Source: Fibrobacter sp. UBA4375
GTDB lineage: Bacteria > Fibrobacterota > Fibrobacteria > Fibrobacterales > Fibrobacteraceae
Assembly: GCA_002391195.1 (NCBI GenBank)
Contig: DGRZ01000042.1
Coordinates: 1 to 51,224 of the forward strand
DNA: 51,224 nt
Direction: 5' to 3'
This document shows, in pieces, positions 15,970 through 23,798 of this stretch (position 1 is the stretch's first letter; each line of letters starts with the position of its first letter). A program made the translations under genes and the position numbers. Below the pieces are notes generated by a model. The model ran no database searches and was not told where the DNA came from. It was given only the letters and a program-made list of their open reading frames with translations.

Positions 15970-17600
15970 CGGCCGCCCCCCAGAGTCATGACCTTGCCCC
16001 AGCCCACGTGACCGTGGTTGTCCTTGACCCGCACATAATAAATGCCCATGGTGCAGGGTCTACCCCCATCGTCCATACCGTCCCAGAAATCTTCCTTGGC
16101 ATTGGTACTGCGAGATTCGTCGGCCAAGCGAGGAGCGCCGCTCACAATCTTACGAACCCTACGCATATCGTAGCTGAAAACCTCGATGGTAATCTTGGAA
16201 TCCTTGCCCACCTTGTAAGACACCAAAGATTCACCGCCTGCCGTAATAACGGAGGGGACCATTCGCACAGAACCCAAGTTACCGCCCAACTTGGCACGGT
16301 TGAGGACCGGTGTCCAGGTCTTGCCCGAATCGGCAGAGACCGAAATCCCGTTGCCGTCTGTAGCAACGGCAAGGCCCATGGTCTTTGCATTCAAGGGAAA
16401 TTCGGTAATAGAAGTAATGATGGCATCACGGTCCGTTACCCCGGTCTCAAATCCATGAAGCCAGGGGTCCGTAGATTCCGTGCCCTGTCCGTGGGCACGC
16501 ACACCCTTGGAATCCAGAAGCAGGTATCCACTGACAGAGCCTCCTGCCACCCACACGCCCACGTAGGCCTTGTCACCCAAAAAAGCGACACCTGTTACGG
16601 TGTAGTCTGCATTGTCGTAGATGTCTTTTTTCTGGGCGGCGCCGGCAGAATCCAAGAAAGCCACCTTCTTGAAATCGTCCTTTGTTCCCAACACCTTCCG
16701 CCAAAGCCCTCCGGCAGATACACCCTTATTCAGGGCAGATGTTTCCACGATAGCCTGCAAGGGCTTGCCCCCAATCCACACGCCAGTGACACGCTCTTTT
16801 TCAAGAGCCTTGGATGCGCTTGCAATAGAGCCTGAGGCAGATTGCATCCACAATCCTTCAGAAGTGGCAATCCACAGCTTCCCCGTCTCGGTGTCCAATT
16901 CCAGGTCAAATACATCCAAGTACTTGGAAAAATCCACCGAACCTGCCGAAGGCAACTTTTCCCACTGGTGGCTTTTCTTGCTCAGAATTTTTTCGGCAAT
17001 TTGCGGATTTCCCGCTCCCTTGGAAATTTCGTATTCCACAATGCCCAGGCGGCCACGGGCCGCGTACAAGGTCTTGGCCTTTTCGCTATAGGCAAAGCCG
17101 CTGACAGCGTAGTCCATGGGGTTTTCGATGGACTCTGCCGAAGGGGGTACGTCTATCGGAGTCGGAACAGAACCGGACTCTTTCAGGGAGAAGAACCCAC
17201 GGGGTTCCGTAAAATGGTCCTCTTCGTCCAGACCGAACATGGGGAGCACCGCTCCCAAGTTGCCCGCCACTTCCATCGGGAACCGCCTGCGTTCCGCAAG
17301 CTTGTCCGCATAGGTCTGGTAATGCACGGCGGAAAACTCATTGTCCACAGGCTCCACCTGGGACTTGCCTGCCGTAATCTTGCCGGAGGCATTCAAGTTC
17401 AGGTTCAAGAGGGCGACCCCCTGGTTCACCTCACCGCGGGAATACACCCAGAGTTGCCCGGCCGTAGGCCCAGGAGCTACACTTACCGCCCAGTTGCTAA
17501 AAAGAGTCTCCCCTTCGGCAAAGGCAACACTTGTCCCGCACAGAAGCAGGGCCACTCCCGCTGCAAATTTACCGGCCATTTTCCTATTCAAAAAAAACAT
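15966..17600 (-). CDS. Secreted propeller-like protein with C-terminal FlgD/T9SS-like domain
   Basis: A 544-residue protein with a signal peptide (FAAGVALLLCGTSVAFA). The body has repeated WxA/L-type strands with beta-propeller character: AVSGFAYSEKAKTLYAARG, DLELDTETGKLWIATSEGLW, VTGVAFLGDKAYVGVW and VATDGNGISVSADSGKTW (a BNR/Asp-box). The C-terminal about 90 residues (KITIEVFSYDMRRVRKIV to FWDGMDDGGRPCTMGIYYVRV) match FlgD-Ig-like / T9SS sorting domains. It is probably exported and handled by the PorV-like partner encoded immediately after, with overlapping stop and start. It lies 14 nt after lolA. Exact family and role are unknown; a surface or assembly factor is inference. Confidence 0.72.
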   Translation of the reverse strand: MFFLNRKMAGKFAAGVALLLCGTSVAFAEGETLFSNWAVSVAPGPTAGQLWVYSRGEVNQGVALLNLNLNASGKITAGKSQVEPVDNEFSAVHYQTYADKLAERRRFPMEVAGNLGAVLPMFGLDEEDHFTEPRGFFSLKESGSVPTPIDVPPSAESIENPMDYAVSGFAYSEKAKTLYAARGRLGIVEYEISKGAGNPQIAEKILSKKSHQWEKLPSAGSVDFSKYLDVFDLELDTETGKLWIATSEGLWMQSASGSIASASKALEKERVTGVWIGGKPLQAIVETSALNKGVSAGGLWRKVLGTKDDFKKVAFLDSAGAAQKKDIYDNADYTVTGVAFLGDKAYVGVWVAGGSVSGYLLLDSKGVRAHGQGTESTDPWLHGFETGVTDRDAIITSITEFPLNAKTMGLAVATDGNGISVSADSGKTWTPVLNRAKLGGNLGSVRMVPSVITAGGESLVSYKVGKDSKITIEVFSYDMRRVRKIVSGAPRLADESRSTNAKEDFWDGMDDGGRPCTMGIYYVRVKDNHGHVGWGKVMTLGGGR

Positions 17601-17614
17601 AGCTGCCGCGCACC

Positions 17615-18247
17615 CTACCGCATGTCGATTTCATCTACCCCAGGCAGGGCCTTGTACCGAAAGTCCTCGACGGACACGTTTTTCATGACCTTCAGGTTCA
17701 CGATGTTGTACCAGCTGGAATTACCCGACGGGTCCACCGTAAAGAGCCGCACCGGAGAAAAGTCCTTTTGAGAGAGCCAAACCTCCATCTGGACAAACTG
17801 GCCCTTGTACTTGGAAGGATCCAGCTTGAGCACCCAGAGTTTCTGGTTGGCAAAGACACCTTCCGAAACGCTCAGGGCCTTGCAGTTCAGGTACTTGAAC
17901 AACAACTCCGAAGGGTGCAGCGAAGAGGACAGGTCTTCCACCAACTTGATTAAAACCTGACGTTGCTCCACGTTATGCTGCCACATGCTTTCGCCGTCGC
18001 TGTAGAACTTGATACCCGCCAGTTCCAGCTTGAACTTGTCCCCCTCGGCCACCACGAGCTTGCCCTGCTGACTTACGATGTCCGGAGAATCCGCGTAGAA
18101 CAGCTGCAGCTTGAAATCAAGACTCCAGGCCTTGCCCGACTTGAACCAGTCCTGGGATTTTTTCATGACCTGGTCGGCAGTCAGGGCATATGCAGCGGAG
18201 GCAAGCAAGCACAAAAAAGACAATAAAAAAAGAAATCGGTTTCTCAT
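17615..18247 (-). CDS. LolA-like outer-membrane lipoprotein carrier
   Basis: A 210-residue periplasmic protein. The start is the ATG at 18247 (MRNRFLFLLSFLCLLASAAYA, a good signal peptide); the longer open frame upstream lacks one. The mature part follows the LolA fold: LTADQVMKKSQDWFKSGKAWSLDF, GKLVVAEGDKFKLEL, GIKFYSDGESMWQHN (a Y-x-DG-x-x-x-W segment typical of the family) and later KLDPSKYKGQFVQMEVWL. LolA carries lipoproteins from the inner to the outer membrane, fitting the many lipoproteins in this window. TATTTT (18255-18260) lies 7 nt before the ATG with no Shine-Dalgarno. It is the first gene of the run that ends in recF. Confidence 0.8.
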   Translation of the reverse strand: MRNRFLFLLSFLCLLASAAYALTADQVMKKSQDWFKSGKAWSLDFKLQLFYADSPDIVSQQGKLVVAEGDKFKLELAGIKFYSDGESMWQHNVEQRQVLIKLVEDLSSSLHPSELLFKYLNCKALSVSEGVFANQKLWVLKLDPSKYKGQFVQMEVWLSQKDFSPVRLFTVDPSGNSSWYNIVNLKVMKNVSVEDFRYKALPGVDEIDMR

Positions 18248-18348
18248 CGGGTCAAAAATACAAAAAGGAGGGGTCGCTTTTGGCAAAAACACTACTTTCC
18301 CTGGCAAAATATTTCTATTTTACGCCTGTACTTTTTTGAAAGGATTTT

Positions 18349-19470
18349 ATGCGTAAACTGTTTTTACCCATGGCCCTGATGGGAGCATCTTTTGCCCTCG
18401 CCGCCGAAGTGGAACTTCACGGCTCCGTCAATGCGGACTATGCCACCTATTTTGACAGCGATTTCGACCCCACCAACGCGGCGAACCAGGATATAGACCT
18501 TGCGGCCACCGCCCACATCGACGAAAATGTCTCCGTCACGGTAAAGACCAACACCCACAGCACCTATGTTACCGACAGCACGGGCAACAAGGACGCCTCT
18601 GAGACCCGCAGGCACTACATGGCAAGGACTACCGCCATGGGTGACGGTGGACGCTTTACGGAATTCAACTTCGACGGCGTGGAGTTCCGCTGGGACGTAA
18701 CCCATGCCGTGGCCCTGGTGTTCGGTGACCTGACCTACAGTGCAGGCGCATTCAACTACTACTACTGGCGCGACCCTGCCCGCTATGCGGTCATCACCCG
18801 CGAAGAAGGCCTGAGAGGCGTGGGCGCCGAATTCGGCAACGACAAGTACGGCAAGGGAAAGGTCTATTTCGGAGCGTCCGAAGACACGGACCACACCATG
18901 GCCCTGTTCGCCACCTATGCGTTCCCCCTGCTGAACCGCGCCAACGAGCACCTGGTGCTCACTCCCAGCCTGGACTGGATGTTCGGCCAGCATATCAACC
19001 GTACCCATACCTATGTACTAGGTACCGAAGTGGACTACTCCAAGAGCTATGAAAACCTGAACTACGGCATCTACGCCGTATGGGGACTCCACCCCTACAA
19101 GGGCAAGGGAGTACACTCCTTCCTCTTGGAACCCAGCTTCAACTTCTACTTCTTCAATCTGGGATTCACCTACTTCTATACCATCACGGACAAGGATTAC
19201 AAGGCCGAGCCCCAGCTGTTTACCGACGACCAGTACATGTTTGCCGTGGAACCCAGTTTCAATCTCCACAAGAAATTTACCATGGGCGTGTCTTACGAAT
19301 ACCACGACCCGGATAGAGAAGTCCACGGTGACGACTACACCTTCCTGGGCATGAACAACTACCTGTACCCCACCATGGGTAGCGAAATCGTGTTCTGGTT
19401 CGGCTACAATTTCAGCGACAACTTCGACACCGACTTCGCCCTGGGCATCAGCGGCAAGGTGGAATTTTAG
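18349..19470 (+). CDS. Outer-membrane porin-like protein (373 aa)
   Basis: The signal peptide MRKLFLPMALMGASFALA is followed by VELHGSVNADYATYF, a typical first barrel strand. Many aromatic-rich strands come after it: GVEFRWDVTHAVALVFGDLTY, FNYYYWRDPARYAVITREEG, FNFYFFNLGFTYFYTI and GVSYEYHDPD, and the chain ends with DFALGISGKVEF, a terminal-Phe barrel strand. It should form a general or substrate-selective pore in the outer membrane. I do not recognise a named family. It is transcribed divergently from lolA. The GAAAGGA site precedes the ATG. Confidence 0.75.
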   Translation: MRKLFLPMALMGASFALAAEVELHGSVNADYATYFDSDFDPTNAANQDIDLAATAHIDENVSVTVKTNTHSTYVTDSTGNKDASETRRHYMARTTAMGDGGRFTEFNFDGVEFRWDVTHAVALVFGDLTYSAGAFNYYYWRDPARYAVITREEGLRGVGAEFGNDKYGKGKVYFGASEDTDHTMALFATYAFPLLNRANEHLVLTPSLDWMFGQHINRTHTYVLGTEVDYSKSYENLNYGIYAVWGLHPYKGKGVHSFLLEPSFNFYFFNLGFTYFYTITDKDYKAEPQLFTDDQYMFAVEPSFNLHKKFTMGVSYEYHDPDREVHGDDYTFLGMNNYLYPTMGSEIVFWFGYNFSDNFDTDFALGISGKVEF

Positions 19471-19525
19471 GGATCAGGAATTAGGATCTAGGGTCTAGGA
19501 TCTAGGGTCTAGGATTTGTAGGATA
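19471..19525 (+). repeat. Degenerate TAGGATCTAGGGTC tandem repeat after a stop codon
   Basis: Directly after the porin stop, the plus strand reads GGATCTAGGGTCTAG two to three times. A related TAG-rich degenerate repeat follows the convergent lipoprotein stop (19626-19689) and the infB stop (44795-44890), each time in the coding orientation of the gene before it. Confidence 0.7.
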
Positions 19526-19533
19526 TAGAAAGT

Positions 19534-19562
19534 GCCGGACGCTATGTCCGGCTTTCTTTTTT
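19534..19562 (+). terminator. Rho-independent terminator of the porin gene
   Basis: GCCGGAC / GTCCGGC (19534-19540, 19546-19552) with a 5-nt loop, followed by TTTCTTTTTT. Confidence 0.85.
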
Positions 19563-19586
19563 ACACAAAAAAGTTTTGATAAATGC

Positions 19587-19614
19587 AGAGAGGCGGGACT
19601 GATCCCGCCTCTCT
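19587..19614 (-). terminator. 12-bp perfect hairpin between convergent genes
   Basis: AGAGAGGCGGGA / TCCCGCCTCTCT with a 4-nt loop. On the minus strand the sequence after it is ATCAAAACTTTTTTG, so it probably ends the lipoprotein transcript. The T-run is about 12 nt away from the stem, which lowers confidence. Confidence 0.55.
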
Positions 19615-19625
19615 AAATTTCATTT

Positions 19626-19689
19626 TCTAATCCTAGTCTCTAGGTTCTAACCACTAATCTCTAGCCCCTATATCCTAGTCTCTACAATC
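19626..19689 (-). repeat. TAG-rich degenerate repeat after the lipoprotein stop
   Basis: Minus strand reads AGAGACTAGGATATAGGGG, then CTAGAGATTAGTGGTTAG and AACCTAGAGACTAGGATTAG: degenerate (N)TAG-containing units of 7-10 nt beginning right after the stop codon. Confidence 0.65.
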
Positions 19690-20748
19690 TTACTGACCGA
19701 GGAACTTACGGCCAATACCGAATTCGTCCTTGTATTCCACGTAGTCAGGCACGAAGTCCTTGCCGAAGCTGAAGCTCACGTTCAAGGAGCACTGGAACTC
19801 GTTCATGAGCTTGCCCTTTTCGCCAGCCTTGATCTTCTGCTGCTTCTTTTCAATCTTTTCGTCACCCTTCTTGCCCACCAGGACTTCGGCTTCGCACCAG
19901 CCACCGGTAGCCTTGGCAATCACTTCCTTGCCGTCGGTAGAGACCAGCTTGATCTTGGAGGGGTCAAGTTCGGTGTTGTTGCCGGTAGAGGCCCAGAACT
20001 GGAGTTCGCCAGAGAGAGAACCCGGAGCAATCTTGATGGTGGGGAAAGCCATGACATAGCCCCACTTGTCGATACGTCGGTTCACCGGTTCGCCAATCTG
20101 TTCACCGAAGATGAGGAAATAACCGCGGGTGCCGATACGGCTCTTATTCAGCACAGCCTTCACTTCGGAGTTTTCGGGAGCCATTTCGGCAATCTTCATG
20201 ATCTGGTATTCACGAACCACCGGGTCAGATTCTTCCTTAGCCGTGGGGAGGTTCTTGGCCACGTAGGCGTTTTCCGCTTCGGTGCGGATAGCCTTCACAG
20301 CACCTTCGGCCACGTTACGGGCCTTGGCGGTAGCGAGGGCGGTATCAATCTTGGCGAAAGCGTTGATGACGGTATTGTAATCCACGCCTTCCTGAGCGGC
20401 CTGCTGCTTACCCACATTGGCGAGGGTAGTCACATATTCTTCCACCACCACGTCTTCCTTGACTTCGGGCATATTCACGGAGGCCTTTTCGAAGTAACCG
20501 TTGATGAGGTCGCTGTTCAGGTCCTTCTTGGCTTCGATTTCGGCAGCACGGACCAGTGCCAGGGTGAAGTTATCGTAGAACTCGCTGGACATGCTGCCCT
20601 TTTTCTTGGCTTCCAGGTAGGAGTTGATGGCATTGCGGAAACGGCCTTCCTTGAGGTGTTCGTCACCGCGCTTTTCGTTGGTGCCCTTGCAACCAACCAT
20701 GGTAAATGCCACGGAGGCAGCTAATGCAGCGATTAACAATTTCTTCAT
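19690..20748 (-). CDS. Lipoprotein of unknown function with TPR-like N-terminus (352 aa)
   Basis: The start is the ATG at 20748; the 24 codons upstream are AT-rich leader. The signal ends in a lipobox VGC with Cys20. Next comes RGDEHLKEGRFRNAINSYLEAKKKGSMSSEFYDNFTLALVRAAE, which reads like one or two TPR helices. The middle (about 100-180) is helical and charged. The C-terminal part (FLIFGEQIGEPVNRRIDKWGYVMAFPTIKIAPGSLSGELQFWAS) looks like a beta-rich domain, ending SFSFGKDFVPDYVEYKDEFGIGRKF. Probably outer-membrane anchored. I do not recognise the family. It is monocistronic, divergent from the GT5 gene across an AT-rich 148-bp promoter region. Confidence 0.75.
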   Translation of the reverse strand: MKKLLIAALAASVAFTMVGCKGTNEKRGDEHLKEGRFRNAINSYLEAKKKGSMSSEFYDNFTLALVRAAEIEAKKDLNSDLINGYFEKASVNMPEVKEDVVVEEYVTTLANVGKQQAAQEGVDYNTVINAFAKIDTALATAKARNVAEGAVKAIRTEAENAYVAKNLPTAKEESDPVVREYQIMKIAEMAPENSEVKAVLNKSRIGTRGYFLIFGEQIGEPVNRRIDKWGYVMAFPTIKIAPGSLSGELQFWASTGNNTELDPSKIKLVSTDGKEVIAKATGGWCEAEVLVGKKGDEKIEKKQQKIKAGEKGKLMNEFQCSLNVSFSFGKDFVPDYVEYKDEFGIGRKFLGQ

Positions 20749-20842
20749 TTTATTAAATCCTCGAAGATTAAGTTCAAAAAGAAACCTTTTATCCGAAAAA
20801 TTTGGATTTAGGACTTTCAAATTATAATTTAATTAAATAAAT

Positions 20843-20872
20843 TTGGCCTATTACTATTACAGATAGTAAAAT
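20843..20872 (+). promoter_or_regulatory. Candidate promoter of the GT5 gene
   Basis: TTGGCC (20843-20848), 18-bp spacer, TAAAAT (20867-20872), followed by the AAAAGGGG ribosome-site region before the ATG at 20897. Confidence 0.4.
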
Positions 20873-20896
20873 TTTATTAAAAAAGGGGCAAAATCA

Positions 20897-22321
20897 ATGG
20901 AAATCCTGGTAGTCAGTCCAGAGGCCGGAAATTGGCGGACGCTGAGTCCCCTGGCCACCGCTGTAAACCGGATGACCTACGCCTTTGCAAGGGCCGGAGC
21001 CAACGCCCTGACTTGCTCCCCTTTCTACAAGCCCCTGTTGCAGGATCTGGAAGGTTACAGTTGCGTTTTCAGCGGCACTGAAAAGCTCCACGGCAAGCCC
21101 TACGAGATCTGGAAATCTCCGGGGGACCCCTTCCACACCTACATTTACAACGAAGAATATTTCGGCAGGCCCGACATCTATGGCCCTCCCGGGGACCCTC
21201 CCTACGGCGACAACCACCTCCGGTTCGCCTTCCTGGCTTCTGCCGCCCTGGACTACGCCCAGGAAACCGGCTTCAAGTGCCAGGCGATTCTCGGCCACGA
21301 ATGGGGCGGTGCCCTGGCCGGAGCCCTAATCCACACCGTTTACCAAGAAACCTTTGGCCAGGTTCCCTTCTTCTTTACGGTCCACAACATTACCTACGAT
21401 TTCCACGTATCTTCCAGCGAAATCGAGAACATCGGGTTACCCAGGAAAGATTTCAACATGGATGGCTACGAGTTCTGGGGCAAGGTGAGCCTTTTGAAGG
21501 CGGGCATCTGCTACGCCCACAAGGTGCTATTCCCCTCTCCGGGCTATCGCGATGCCATGATCAACACCAACTTGCCCGGCGGCCTCAGCGGATTCCTGAT
21601 CCACAACCAGGACAAGCTTATTGGCGTGCAGTTTGGAGTCAGCTACCAGGTTTGGGACTTCAACAGCAAGGACAAGCTACCCATCAAGCAGGCAAAGAAG
21701 AAAGCCCGTGCCAAACTGGAGGGAATACTGGGGTGCGAGGTCGGGAACAAGCCAATCCTCTATGCCCACCTGGATCCCGAAGCAGGCAACACTTCGGAAA
21801 CCCTTGCCACTATCCTTTCGGATATTGCCAAGCAGGACATCTTTATCGTGGTGGGCATCGCTCCCGACGATCCGGAATGGAACTACTACCAGGATGTTTC
21901 CAAGCAGTATCCGGGAATCATGGCGATTAGGCCTATTGAGACCAAGAGCGCCAGCGCCCTGCGCGACGTGCTGGCCGGTTCCGACATCTTGTTCGCGGCT
22001 AACCTGAAGGAGCCGTCTACCTCCATCATCTTGAAGGCCCTCGCCACAGGTACGCTTCCCCTTACCGGACGTAACGTCGGGGTGGCCACCATGCTGGACG
22101 ACTACGCCCCGGAAACTTCGGGATGCGCCAACGCCTTCTTGGTGGATGACGCCAACGCCCCCCACCAGATGCTCCGTAGGCTGAAAGATGCCCTGCATGT
22201 TTACTACGAAGAAAGCGCCGACTGGGACAAGGCGGTGATAAACGCCTACAGTGGGTTCCACTACGAGTGGGACCGGACAATCGGAAAATATTTACTAATT
22301 TTGGGCGAGTTGGGACTTTAG
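20897..22321 (+). CDS. Divergent glycogen/starch synthase-like glycosyltransferase (GT5)
   Basis: A 474-residue protein with the GT5 layout. N-terminal MEILVVSPEAGNWRTLSPLA corresponds to the synthase catalytic domain start. Then ILGHEWGGALAGALI (compare HDW), FFTVHNITYDF (compare FTIHNLAY), WGKVSLLKAGICYAHKVLFPSPGY, LIGVQFGVSYQVWDF, and a Rossmann half ending NLKEPSTSIILKALATGTLPL. The KTGGL ADP-glucose-binding loop is absent (NWRTLSPLA instead), so donor or activity may differ from GlgA. Length matches the family. The last 10 nt lie inside the tRNA gene. No glycogen gene is adjacent. GlgA-like is a confident fold call; substrate is open. Confidence 0.75.
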   Translation: MEILVVSPEAGNWRTLSPLATAVNRMTYAFARAGANALTCSPFYKPLLQDLEGYSCVFSGTEKLHGKPYEIWKSPGDPFHTYIYNEEYFGRPDIYGPPGDPPYGDNHLRFAFLASAALDYAQETGFKCQAILGHEWGGALAGALIHTVYQETFGQVPFFFTVHNITYDFHVSSSEIENIGLPRKDFNMDGYEFWGKVSLLKAGICYAHKVLFPSPGYRDAMINTNLPGGLSGFLIHNQDKLIGVQFGVSYQVWDFNSKDKLPIKQAKKKARAKLEGILGCEVGNKPILYAHLDPEAGNTSETLATILSDIAKQDIFIVVGIAPDDPEWNYYQDVSKQYPGIMAIRPIETKSASALRDVLAGSDILFAANLKEPSTSIILKALATGTLPLTGRNVGVATMLDDYAPETSGCANAFLVDDANAPHQMLRRLKDALHVYYEESADWDKAVINAYSGFHYEWDRTIGKYLLILGELGL

Positions 22322-22385
22322 CTCAATTGGTTAGAGCAGCGGACTCATAACCCGCTGGTTCCCGGTTCAAGTCCGGGAGGTCCCA
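22312..22385 (+). tRNA. tRNA with CAU anticodon (Met elongator or Ile2)
   Basis: 74 nt with a complete cloverleaf: acceptor GGGACTT / AGGTCCC, D-arm GCTC / GAGC, anticodon loop CTCATAA with CAT, T-arm CCCGG-TTCAAGT-CCGGG, discriminator A. The 3' CCA is not encoded (ACGAA follows). The last pair of the anticodon stem is A31-C39, a mismatch. CAU can be elongator Met or lysidine-modified Ile; TTAGCTCA and the long GC anticodon stem do not settle it. The upstream CDS stop TAG is formed by tRNA bases 8-10. Confidence 0.92.
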
Positions 22386-22391
22386 CGAAAG

Positions 22392-22427
22392 CCCCGAGAT
22401 GTAAAAATCTCGGGGTCTATTTTTTTC
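22392..22427 (+). terminator. Rho-independent terminator after the tRNA
   Basis: CCCCGAGAT / ATCTCGGGG (22392-22400, 22407-22415), loop GTAAAA, followed by TCTATTTTTTT. Confidence 0.92.
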
Positions 22428-22480
22428 CCAGCCACCATTTTTTACATTTAAATACAGAAGACAGCAACACGGAATAAAGT

Positions 22481-23041
22481 ATGAAGACCGTCAAGAAACT
22501 TTCCTTAATCAGCACAGTCGCCTTTGCGATGTTCGCCTTTAATGCTTGCGACGACTCCAGTTCCGGCAGCGGGCCGGACGCAACGGGCGCAAAGGATCCT
22601 TCAAACAGTTCGGGACATTCGGACCCATTCGACTTCGACTGCCACATCTACCAAAAAAGCAACTGCGATTTCAAGATTACGGACGCTTCCTGGGAAATCT
22701 CCATTGCAAAGTATGGTCACTGCAGCAACATTACCACGGGAACGGAAGATACCATTTGGGTGTCCAAGATCTATACGCCAAATGAAACCGGCTATACTCT
22801 AGAAGACAGCTGGAGTATCACTGGATTCGTATTCGAAAGCAACTGTAGGAATTCTCCTCAGGGCGTTGTATACGAAAATGAAAGCGACACCCTAAATGTC
22901 AAGAGGATGTGCAACCCCACAACGCACTCTTCCGAAATGATTAGGCCCTATGAATACGAAAAGGTCGGCAAAACTCTCGAGAGCCTGTACGAAGAGGCGC
23001 TAAAGGAATGCGAATCCGCAAATACTGAGGAAGATTGGTAA
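22481..23041 (+). CDS. Small lipoprotein of unknown function (186 aa)
   Basis: The lipoprotein signal ends AFNAC with Cys23, followed by a Ser/Gly-rich spacer (DDSSSGSGPDATGAK). The mature domain has six cysteines (DCHIYQKSNCDF, GHCSNI, ESNCRN, RMCNP, KECES), probably disulphide-bonded in the envelope, and the ASWEISIAKYG and SWSITGFVFES strands suggest a beta fold. No family recognised. It lies 30 nt upstream of rph in the same direction and may be co-transcribed, though no functional link is apparent. Confidence 0.75.
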   Translation: MKTVKKLSLISTVAFAMFAFNACDDSSSGSGPDATGAKDPSNSSGHSDPFDFDCHIYQKSNCDFKITDASWEISIAKYGHCSNITTGTEDTIWVSKIYTPNETGYTLEDSWSITGFVFESNCRNSPQGVVYENESDTLNVKRMCNPTTHSSEMIRPYEYEKVGKTLESLYEEALKECESANTEEDW

Positions 23042-23071
23042 CTGCTACATTCAAGAGCAAGAGGTATCATC

Positions 23072-23794
23072 ATGAGCCGTATCGACAATCGTAAAAATGA
23101 CGAGATGAGAAAAATCAAGATGACCACCGGGTTCGTGTCCAGTGCGGACGGATCCGTGCTCATCGAGATGGGACACACCCGAGTGCTGTGCAACGCAACG
23201 CTTTTACCCGAAGTCCCCAAGTGGCTCGCCGGCAAGGGCCGTGGCTGGATTACTGCCGAATATTCCCTGCTGCCCCAGAGTACGGGCCAGCGAGTGGAGC
23301 GGGAACGGAAAGGCGCCAGCGGACGTACGCAAGAAATTCAACGTCTGGTGGGTCGTTCGCTCCGAGGAGCCGCCAACCTGAACGCTCTAGGCGAACACGC
23401 CCTGGTGGTGGACTGCGACGTGATCGAGGCCGACGGCGGGACCCGTACCGCAAGCATCATCGGAGGCTTTGTGGCACTGGCTCTCGCCCTCAAGAAGGTG
23501 AAGCCTACCATTGAAGTTACGGAACAAGTGCTGCTGCACAACATCAGTGCCATTTCCGTAGGCGTCATCGACGGAGAACCCCGTCTGGACCTGTGCTACG
23601 AAGAAGACAGCCGCGCCGACGTGGACATGAACATCGTGATGCGGGACGCCGCCGAATACATCGAACTGCAGGGCACCGGCGAACACGCCTCCTTTGACCG
23701 CAAGACCCTGGACGCCCTGCTGGCCCTAGGCGAAAAGGCCTGCAAGGAAATCAAGGATATGCAGATGTCCTTGATTGGCGGGGAACTGCCGTAA
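23072..23794 (+). CDS. rph: Ribonuclease PH
   Basis: A 240-residue phosphorolytic 3'-5' exoribonuclease that trims tRNA 3' ends. Motifs: SADGSVLIEMGHTRVLCNATL, GKGRGWITAEYSLLPQSTGQR, the RNA-contact arginines in RGAANLNALGEHALVVDCDVIEADGGTRTASIIGGFVAL, and the phosphate/active-site region NISAISVGVIDGEPRLDLCYEEDS with RADVDMNIVM. The length is normal, and the usual RdgB partner does not follow. An AAGAGG site precedes the ATG. A tRNA whose CCA is not encoded lies just upstream, so mature 3' ends here require trimming and CCA addition. Confidence 0.95.
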   Translation: MSRIDNRKNDEMRKIKMTTGFVSSADGSVLIEMGHTRVLCNATLLPEVPKWLAGKGRGWITAEYSLLPQSTGQRVERERKGASGRTQEIQRLVGRSLRGAANLNALGEHALVVDCDVIEADGGTRTASIIGGFVALALALKKVKPTIEVTEQVLLHNISAISVGVIDGEPRLDLCYEEDSRADVDMNIVMRDAAEYIELQGTGEHASFDRKTLDALLALGEKACKEIKDMQMSLIGGELP

Positions 23795-23798
23795 AGGA

